From Candidatus Iainarchaeum sp. (lineage in GTDB: Archaea; Iainarchaeota; Iainarchaeia; Iainarchaeales; JAAZKV01), in the NCBI GenBank assembly GCA_026397035.1, contig JAPLVQ010000009.1, positions 1 to 10,389 of the forward strand: a stretch of 10,389 nucleotides of DNA, written 5' to 3'. The notes below the pieces were generated by a model. That model did not search any database, was not told the DNA's origin, and saw only the letters and a program-made list of their open reading frames with translations. Position numbers and translations under genes: made by a program. Of this stretch, positions 6,568 to 10,389 are shown one piece after another (within the stretch, counting starts at the first letter, position 1; each line of letters starts with the position of its first letter).

Positions 6568-6578
6568 TTGGTGATGAA

Positions 6579-6725
6579 TCAGTCATCTTCATCACCTTCA
6601 GAAAAGTTTTCAAGAACCCAAAGTTCTCTTGAATCCAAATCTTCAGGATTATTTTCTAAAATCCACTTAATTTCAGCAATTTCTTCAACGGTTGGCTTTG
6701 CCAAATTTTCAATAGAAAAAACCAT
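6579..6725 (-). CDS. Small acidic 48-aa protein upstream of the endonuclease
   Basis: ATG 6725 has a near-perfect ribosome binding site, GGAGGTGGTC, three bases upstream, which decides this start. The frame is open further to an ATG at 6785 (68 aa) without a visible ribosome binding site. The protein is acidic, ending LENFSEGDEDD, with PTVEEIAEIKWILENNPEDL in the middle, and is probably helical. Its stop overlaps the start of the endonuclease ORF by eight bases (ATGACTGA), so the two are translationally coupled. The family is not recognised. Part of its start region exists as a degraded inverted copy at 6815-6926. It could be an endonuclease accessory protein or simply a host gene fragment carried with it. 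Confidence 0.55.
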   Translation of the reverse strand: MVFSIENLAKPTVEEIAEIKWILENNPEDLDSRELWVLENFSEGDEDD

Positions 6726-6728
6726 TTT

Positions 6729-6872
6729 GACCACCTCCGCAAAAACGAATTTTTTCGTGGACGGCTCTGCTGCTTTTGGAGGCATTAAAGTCTTTGTCCT
6801 GAGCTAAGCAAAGGCAAAGATTTAAGCCGAGAAAAGCAGAGTCCAAAGAAAAAATTCGCCAAGGAGGTGGTC
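6729..6872. repeat. Long imperfect inverted repeat after the lonB N-half gene
   Basis: Arms of about 68 bases (6729-6796) and 58 bases (6815-6872) enclose an 18-base loop. Matching blocks in order are GACCACCTCC (6729-6738) with GGAGGTGGTC (6863-6872), CGAATTTTTTC (6746-6756) with 6848-6858, TGGAC (6758-6762) with 6841-6845, TCTGCT (6766-6771) with 6835-6840, and GGCATTAAAGTCTTTG (6781-6796) with 6815-6828. Weaker similarity continues outward on both sides. One arm contains the ribosome binding site of the 48-aa ORF. It may be an inverted duplication, a long mRNA hairpin, or both. Confidence 0.75.
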
Positions 6873-6877
6873 CTTGG
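6859..6877 (-). promoter_or_regulatory. Local hairpin overlapping the long inverted repeat
   Basis: CCAAGGA and TCCTTGG form a perfect seven-base stem with a five-base loop. On the - strand it is followed within five bases by T6 (GAATTTTTTC). It could act as a terminator after the N-half gene. It uses the same bases that could pair with the ribosome binding site of the 48-aa ORF. Confidence 0.45.
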
Positions 6878-6887
6878 TTTTGAGAAT

Positions 6888-6893
6888 AAAAAA
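6888..6893 (-). terminator. T-tract terminator after the lonB N-half gene
   Basis: A T6 run (GCTTTTTTATT on the - strand) lies 23-28 bases after the TAA of the N-half gene. Archaeal termination commonly uses such U-tracts without a strong hairpin. Confidence 0.35.
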
Positions 6894-6915
6894 GCAAAGC
6901 CCTTGGAAGACGAAA

Positions 6916-8037
6916 TTAAGCAGTGACTTTGATTGAAGAAAGCTTGAACAAAGAATCTTTTTTAGAAATTTTATCTGCGCGTTTATCCCCTGCTTTTGTA
7001 ATTACTTTGTGCTCAGGAGTGGTTGTAACTTTTTCATTTTGCAAAGAAATCTCAATAACCTCTCCATCATGCGGTTTTCTGTTTAATGAATAAATTCTTG
7101 TTCTTACGACCTTTCCATCTTTCATACCCAAAGTATAAACTTCATCATCTTTGGGCAGAACAATTGCTTCATACCCTTTTTCATGCTTTTCAACTAAGTC
7201 AGGATATTTTTTTGCGGTTTGATTCCAAAGTTTTTCAAAAGAAATCTTTTTCTCGAAACGACCGCGAATAATTATTAACTTGTTCACGTTAACAAGGCAT
7301 TGCAACGGATCGTGCCTTACATCACCAAGTAGCGCCCCGGCTCTAGCACCCGTAGCTTCAAAAAAAGGAGCAATCTTTTTTTCAGCATTATTAACTAAAA
7401 GTTTTGGAGAAAGTACAGTCTCTCTTGAACGCATCTGACCAGAAACCGTAACCGCAACTAAAAACACCGCGCCAATCAAAAGCAAAGCCGCAAAAATGAC
7501 ATCACTAAACCACTTCAATTGCCAAAGCACGCTTGCTATAAGCATTAAACCAAAAGGGAGAATAAAAGAAACCAAACGAGAAGAATCCTCTACCTGCTTT
7601 GCCTCAAGATGAGCTGAATTTAAAACCTTTTTTCCTTCACCCGATTTTAGCACTCTAACTTTTGGATTATTTGGATCCTCTGAATTAGGGCAAATCAAAA
7701 TATCCTGCAAAACTCCTACAGGCAAAACCTCGCTCATGGCCTGCGCTAGAAGAGACTTACCAGTACCAGGCAAGCCTACAAGAAGAACATTTCTTTTCTG
7801 CGCAGCAGCTTTACGAACAATCTCTACACAATTATCCTGACCAATAACCTGCTCCAAAAGCTGTTTAGGGACAGAAACCTCCTCCGTGCTTGTAAGATTT
7901 TCAAAATCAACTTTATGCGAAATAACTTTTGAGGAGGAAGACTTAGAAAGTGAAGATTTTAGAGATGGGACCATAGAACCAGCACGCGAAACGGGAACCT
8001 TAACACTCTTAGAACGAGACTTCTTTTTTGAAGGCAT
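6916..8037 (-). CDS. lonB: N-terminal part of LonB protease fused to an intein N-half
   Basis: This 373-aa gene has residues 1-246 as LonB: a Ser/Lys-rich N-terminal tail (1-40), LEQVIGQDNCVEIVRKAA, Walker A GLPGTGKS (88-95), two transmembrane helices (about 155-174 and 180-198), then GARAGALLGDVRHDPLQ. Cys247 follows, and residues 247-373 are an intein N-half: block A CLVNVNKL, block B GEVIEISLQNEKVTTTPEH with Thr340-x-x-His343, then an A-x-K-I-x-K-x-D strand and a stop. Archaeal LonB has its membrane helices between Walker A and Walker B, exactly as here. Walker B, sensors and protease are absent and found at 2153-3664. The joined exteins (246 + 436 residues) give a normal 682-aa LonB. ATG 8037 lies about 25 bases after a T/A-rich box and has no clear ribosome binding site, so it is possibly leaderless. 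The fragment can bind the membrane but cannot hydrolyse ATP alone. Confidence 0.93.
   Translation of the reverse strand: MPSKKKSRSKSVKVPVSRAGSMVPSLKSSLSKSSSSKVISHKVDFENLTSTEEVSVPKQLLEQVIGQDNCVEIVRKAAAQKRNVLLVGLPGTGKSLLAQAMSEVLPVGVLQDILICPNSEDPNNPKVRVLKSGEGKKVLNSAHLEAKQVEDSSRLVSFILPFGLMLIASVLWQLKWFSDVIFAALLLIGAVFLVAVTVSGQMRSRETVLSPKLLVNNAEKKIAPFFEATGARAGALLGDVRHDPLQCLVNVNKLIIIRGRFEKKISFEKLWNQTAKKYPDLVEKHEKGYEAIVLPKDDEVYTLGMKDGKVVRTRIYSLNRKPHDGEVIEISLQNEKVTTTPEHKVITKAGDKRADKISKKDSLFKLSSIKVTA
6919..7299 (-). other. Split intein, N-terminal half
   Basis: This is 127 codons from Cys247 (codon 7299-7297) to the stop. Cys is the first splicing nucleophile. The TTTPEH motif is intein block B, whose Thr and His activate the N-terminal splice junction. 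The tail after block B ends near where an endonuclease domain is normally inserted. With the 67-aa C-half the total is 194 residues, typical of a mini-intein. Confidence 0.9.
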
Positions 8038-8057
8038 AACAAAATTGGCAAAGAAGG

Positions 8058-8066
8058 GTTAAAAAA
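8058..8066 (-). promoter_or_regulatory. Probable TATA box of the lonB N-half gene
   Basis: On the - strand the TTTTTTAAC region is centred 25 bases before ATG 8037, consistent with a leaderless archaeal transcript. Confidence 0.35.
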
Positions 8067-8101
8067 GGTATCAAAAGGAAGTAAAAACCCCTAAATTCAT
8101 A

Positions 8102-8132
8102 CGGATACTTTGAAAAATATCAAAAAAATCCG
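8102..8132. repeat. Imperfect inverted repeat in the divergent promoter region
   Basis: CGGAT and ATCCG form the outer arms, with inner arms TTTG and CAAA, over 31 bases. It lies in the middle of the 155-base gap between the divergent lonB N-half gene and the 232-aa gene. It could be an operator for one or both. No other gene or RNA is seen in this gap. Confidence 0.4.
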
Positions 8133-8192
8133 GAGCAAACAAATATTAACTCAAAAATTGCAATTGTTAGTAAAAATAAGCAAAGTGATTGA

Positions 8193-8891
8193 ATGAGATC
8201 CAGAATAAGTTGGAAAAAACCACCCGTAACTTATCTTAGGCCAACTAGTGTGATTGGAAAAGCACCAGTAATTCCAATAAGGGGCAAAAAAATAAAATCA
8301 GTTCGCGGAGGAATGTTCAAAATCGTTGGAAGCAATGAACACTTGCATCTGGTAACACAAAAATACCCCCATGTAAGCACAAACCAAACACAACAAGAGA
8401 AATACTTAAAATATTTAAGGGGCAAAGAGAAAAAAACAAAACCGCCCGTATCAAGAGTTGTTGTAAAAACACACAATAAAAGATACTCTGAACTAATGGA
8501 GCAAAGGAGAAGTGCTCTAAAAGAAAGCAATGCACTTTACTCTCAAACAAGGAAACTGCTAATTGAAGTGCAAAAAACAAGAACGTTTAATCTTGGGCAA
8601 AAACAAGCCCTTGTTGAGGCATTCAACATACTTAAGAGAAACGCTGACGAATTTGCAAGAGGAGAAGAATTTTTCCTGAAGAAAAACCCAAAAAGATCTG
8701 ATTTTAAACTTGCAACAGGAAGAGTCGGATTTATTTCAAAGAATTTGGGAAAACTAATAGGGCTCTTGCTCACACTTACTGAAAGAGATCACCTTATTGA
8801 CCAGGGAACTTGTTTGCTGCTTGAGGCCAGCTTAGGATTTAAAGAACGTAAACAACATTTTGAAAGGAGAGCATGGACAAAATACTCTTGA
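8193..8891 (+). CDS. Basic 232-aa protein of unknown function
   Basis: This soluble, strongly basic protein has no membrane segment, no signal peptide and no Cys/His metal cluster. The N-terminal 60 residues are Pro/Gly/Lys-rich and probably extended (KKPPVTYLRPTSVIGKAPVI). From about residue 90 on it is helical (YSELMEQRRSALKESNALYS onward), with a hydrophobic helix GKLIGLLLTLTERDHLIDQG near 185-204 that is amphipathic rather than clearly transmembrane. The ATG has GTGAT three bases upstream as ribosome binding site and a TATA-like AAATATTA at 8141-8148. It is divergent from the lonB N-half gene and ends 44 bases before RNase Z. The base composition suggests nucleic-acid or ribosome association, but I do not recognise a family. 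Confidence 0.65.
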   Translation: MRSRISWKKPPVTYLRPTSVIGKAPVIPIRGKKIKSVRGGMFKIVGSNEHLHLVTQKYPHVSTNQTQQEKYLKYLRGKEKKTKPPVSRVVVKTHNKRYSELMEQRRSALKESNALYSQTRKLLIEVQKTRTFNLGQKQALVEAFNILKRNADEFARGEEFFLKKNPKRSDFKLATGRVGFISKNLGKLIGLLLTLTERDHLIDQGTCLLLEASLGFKERKQHFERRAWTKYS

Positions 8892-8935
8892 AAAGAACCA
8901 TTTAAAATGTTGCTAATCAAACAGTATGAAGTGAA

Positions 8936-9850
8936 ATGCATATGGAACCAATCAAAATAACTTTTCTTGGAACAAGCGGGAGCGTACCGCAAAAAGAAAA
9001 AAACTTTGCTTCTGTTGTACTTGCTTATCGAGGAGACTTGATATTATTTGACTGCCCGGAAGGAACACAAAGGCAATTAATGAAATCAGAGCAATCAATG
9101 ATGAAAACAAACACTGTATTCATTTCCCACATGCATGCGGACCACTTTCTTGGACTATTCGGATGGATCAGCACTATGACTCTAAACCAGAGAAAAGAGA
9201 AATTAACTATCTGGAGCCCAAAAGGAGGGAGTGAGAAAATAAAAAAAATAATGAAAGAAGTTATTTACCCATGCTTTGAAATTGAATACAAGGAAATCAA
9301 AAAAGGAATGCTTATGGAAAATGAATTCTTTGAAGTAAGCGCTTACCCGTTAAATCATGAAATACCATGTTATGGATTTGTGTTTAAGGAAGCAGGAAAA
9401 AAAGGGGAGTTTGACCGCAAAAAAGCCGAAATATTAGGAATACCTCCAGGACCGCTTTATGCTAAACTTGTTAATGGAGAAAAAGTTAAAGTCGGGGGAA
9501 AAATTTTCACGCAAAAAGATGTGATGGATTACTCAAAAAAAAGAGAAGGAAGAAAAATTGTTTTTGTATCAGATACTAGACCAGTAAAAGAAACTGAAAC
9601 ACAAGCGAAAAACGCTGAACTATTAATCCACGAAGCGACGTTTTTAGAAACGCAAAAAGAAAAAGCCATTGAAGCAATGCACACAACAGCAAAAGAAGCC
9701 GCACTAGTCGCAAAAAAGGCTAAAGCGAAGAAACTCGCACTATTTCACTTCAGCGCAAGAAACACCGAGGAAAAAGAAATACTAAAAGAAGCACAGGAAG
9801 TATTCAAAGAAACTATAATACCTAAAGAACTTGAAACAATAATAATCTGA
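8936..9850 (+). CDS. rnz: Ribonuclease Z (tRNA 3'-processing endoribonuclease)
   Basis: This is a 304-aa enzyme, the usual length for the short (prokaryotic) RNase Z. It cuts the 3' trailer from precursor tRNAs. The metallo-beta-lactamase fold is complete: KITFLGTSGSVP at the N-terminus, metal motif SHMHADHFLGL (His65, His67, Asp69, His70), NHE with His141, SDTRP with Asp213, HEATF with His232, then His249 (AMHTTAKEA) and HFSAR with His271. The flexible exosite arm has GIPPGPLYAKLVNG at 168-181, as in RNase Z and unlike other family members. ATG 8936 or ATG 8942 two codons on may be used; GAAGTGA precedes both. A TTTAAAAT box at 8901-8908 gives a very short leader. It converges with the coiled-coil gene downstream. 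The assignment is very secure. Confidence 0.95.
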   Translation: MHMEPIKITFLGTSGSVPQKEKNFASVVLAYRGDLILFDCPEGTQRQLMKSEQSMMKTNTVFISHMHADHFLGLFGWISTMTLNQRKEKLTIWSPKGGSEKIKKIMKEVIYPCFEIEYKEIKKGMLMENEFFEVSAYPLNHEIPCYGFVFKEAGKKGEFDRKKAEILGIPPGPLYAKLVNGEKVKVGGKIFTQKDVMDYSKKREGRKIVFVSDTRPVKETETQAKNAELLIHEATFLETQKEKAIEAMHTTAKEAALVAKKAKAKKLALFHFSARNTEEKEILKEAQEVFKETIIPKELETIII

Positions 9851-9919
9851 AACAATAATCCAATTCCAGTGGCAAATAATCCCGAAAACCCAAAACAATA
9901 ATCTAAAATAACCGTTTAG

Positions 9920-9927
9920 AAAAAAAA
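9920..9927 (-). terminator. T8 terminator of the coiled-coil gene
   Basis: A run of eight T on the - strand begins one base after the TAA stop of the gene at 9929. It fits an archaeal U-tract terminator. The rest of the gap to RNase Z (9851-9919) shows only A-rich sequence. Confidence 0.5.
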
Positions 9928-9928
9928 G

Positions 9929-10389
9929 TTAATTTGAAATTAAATTTGAAAGCTCTCTTTCTTTTTTGATTAATTCTGATTCTTTGTTAGTAATTAACTT
10001 TTCAAAAACATATTCGGAAATACTGCGTTTTAGAAACCTTGCTTCAAGTAAACCCATTTGGGAACGCAAAAGCTCTGTTTCCTTAAGAATTGAGCGAACT
10101 TTAGTCTCCTTACGGCGGGAAAGACTACCTGAAACTTCAACAAGCCTTTTTGCCTTAGTGGAAACAGAAATATTACTCGCTTTTTTTAAACGAAAAAGAC
10201 TCATTTCAGCAAGAAGCATCTCTTCTTCAATCATCGAGCGCAAAGACTCAAAAACCGAGCGCTTGAGTTTACCCTGCATGAACTTACGCTCAGCAATCAA
10301 AAGCCTTTCCTGTGCGGAATGAACCGAAGTTTCAAGCTCTAATTTGTACGAGTCCCGCCTGAAAAGAAATAAAATAATGAAAGCCGCAA
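9929..10389 (-). CDS. Membrane-anchored coiled-coil protein (5' end outside the window)
   Basis: The frame is open from the right edge (first complete codon 10387-10385) to TAA 9931-9929, about 153 residues. It begins with a hydrophobic segment (AAFIILFLF), then RRD, which looks like the end of a transmembrane helix with positive residues on the cytoplasmic side. The rest is Lys/Glu/Leu-rich helix, almost certainly coiled coil. Two stretches look like copies of each other: AERKFMQGKLKRSVFESLRS, and later EARFLKRSISEYVFEKLITN. Each has a short basic turn followed by a V-F-E-x-L helix, similar in layout to SHOCT-type oligomerisation helices. An in-frame TTG at 10300 is probably internal, because the hydrophobic segment lies upstream of it. 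The function is unknown. Confidence 0.65.
   Translation of the reverse strand, partial: AAFIILFLFRRDSYKLELETSVHSAQERLLIAERKFMQGKLKRSVFESLRSMIEEEMLLAEMSLFRLKKASNISVSTKAKRLVEVSGSLSRRKETKVRSILKETELLRSQMGLLEARFLKRSISEYVFEKLITNKESELIKKERELSNLISN

Larger units (their letters stand above)
5438..6586 (-). pseudogene. Free-standing LAGLIDADG homing endonuclease with N-terminal HTH, broken by one in-frame TGA
   Basis: One reading frame runs from ATG 6586 to TAG 5438-5440, interrupted only by TGA at 6305-6307. Before the TGA are 93 codons (53 from a second ATG at 6464-6466), after it 288. The frame around the stop is plainly one domain: a helix ending TKILGVKQ, the TGA, then STRWWHTKGEKKAIPNPLKV and KQAGLLP. 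This is a helix-turn-helix of the kind found in archaeal LAGLIDADG proteins. The two LAGLIDADG helices follow: ILGTLFGDGGI (acidic Asp, 24th residue counted from TTG 6220) and FLDGYLASEVS (acidic Glu, 127th), about 103 residues apart as in monomeric enzymes. Such enzymes cut a long target site to spread inteins or introns. ATG 6586 overlaps the stop of the 48-aa ORF (ATGACTGA) and has GGTGAT upstream. Apart from the TGA it looks intact, so the loss is recent or the UGA is read through. Confidence 0.8.

Noticed and set aside
6457..6807. A 116-aa + strand ORF opposite the endonuclease start and 48-aa gene
   Set aside because: It is antisense to supported genes, Ser/Phe-rich with low-complexity runs, and has no ribosome binding site or family resemblance.
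6709..6897. A 62-aa - strand ORF (Phe/Gly-rich) over the long inverted repeat
   Set aside because: It has no ribosome binding site, its composition is unlike neighbouring proteins, and it is explained by the inverted repeat; the 48-aa frame has the ribosome binding site.
3464..7299. A single very large intein with frameshifts instead of a split gene
   Set aside because: The region between the halves contains complete unrelated genes (TPR, HExxH, 65-aa) and the C-half has its own start, ribosome binding site and TATA box.
9966..10322. A 118-aa + strand ORF opposite the coiled-coil gene
   Set aside because: Its Ser/Arg/Leu-rich composition is the usual shadow of a Lys/Glu-rich coiled coil on the other strand.

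Overview
The window looks archaeal. It carries the two parts of a LonB-type membrane protease (the archaeal Lon, with two transmembrane helices between Walker A and Walker B) and an archaeal-length RNase Z. Several genes have A/T-rich TATA-like boxes about 25 bases before the start codon, which suggests leaderless transcripts, and other genes have GGTG/GGAGG ribosome binding sites. The DNA is A+T rich, proteins are Lys-rich and intergenic spaces are short. A DPANN or similar small-genome archaeon is plausible, but the window alone does not prove it.

Layout. (1) Positions 1-1302, + strand: two successive two-gene modules, each a nucleotidyltransferase-type protein followed by a small partner (60 or 71 aa) carrying an I-N-S/A-Q-I motif. 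The first nucleotidyltransferase is cut by the window edge. Short repeats resembling the 3' end of a tRNA, in reverse orientation, lie near 394, 1336 and 2103 and appear to separate modules. (2) 1388-2071, - strand: a DUF218/YdcF-like protein. (3) 2153-8037, - strand: the main feature. The lonB gene is broken in two. The upstream gene (8037 to 6916) encodes the LonB N-terminal region and then an intein N-half beginning at Cys247. The downstream gene (3664 to 2153) encodes an intein C-half ending in His-Asn, then the rest of LonB starting at Ser68. The exteins rejoin at ...DPLQ/SGGLGTP..., giving a 682-aa LonB. About 3.25 kb lies between the halves. It holds a 48-aa ORF, a LAGLIDADG homing endonuclease with an N-terminal HTH interrupted by one in-frame TGA, a 38-aa ORF, a TPR protein, an HExxH metallopeptidase-like protein and a 65-aa protein, all on the same strand and mostly overlapping or abutting. 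(4) 8193-9850, + strand: an unrecognised basic 232-aa protein and RNase Z. (5) 9929-10389, - strand: the 3' part of a membrane-anchored coiled-coil protein.

How it fits together. The most economical reading is a 'fractured' intein-containing gene: a LonB intein became a trans-acting split intein, with its homing endonuclease now free-standing between the halves. Neither LonB fragment alone has a complete ATPase site, because Walker A is in one and Walker B plus the Ser-Lys protease dyad is in the other. Protein trans-splicing, or at least association of the halves, would therefore be needed for activity. The C-half gene has its own promoter and ribosome binding site. A long imperfect inverted repeat directly after the N-half gene, and two palindromes at the start of the endonuclease ORF, mark this junction as rearranged and possibly regulated. 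All functional statements are inferred from sequence.
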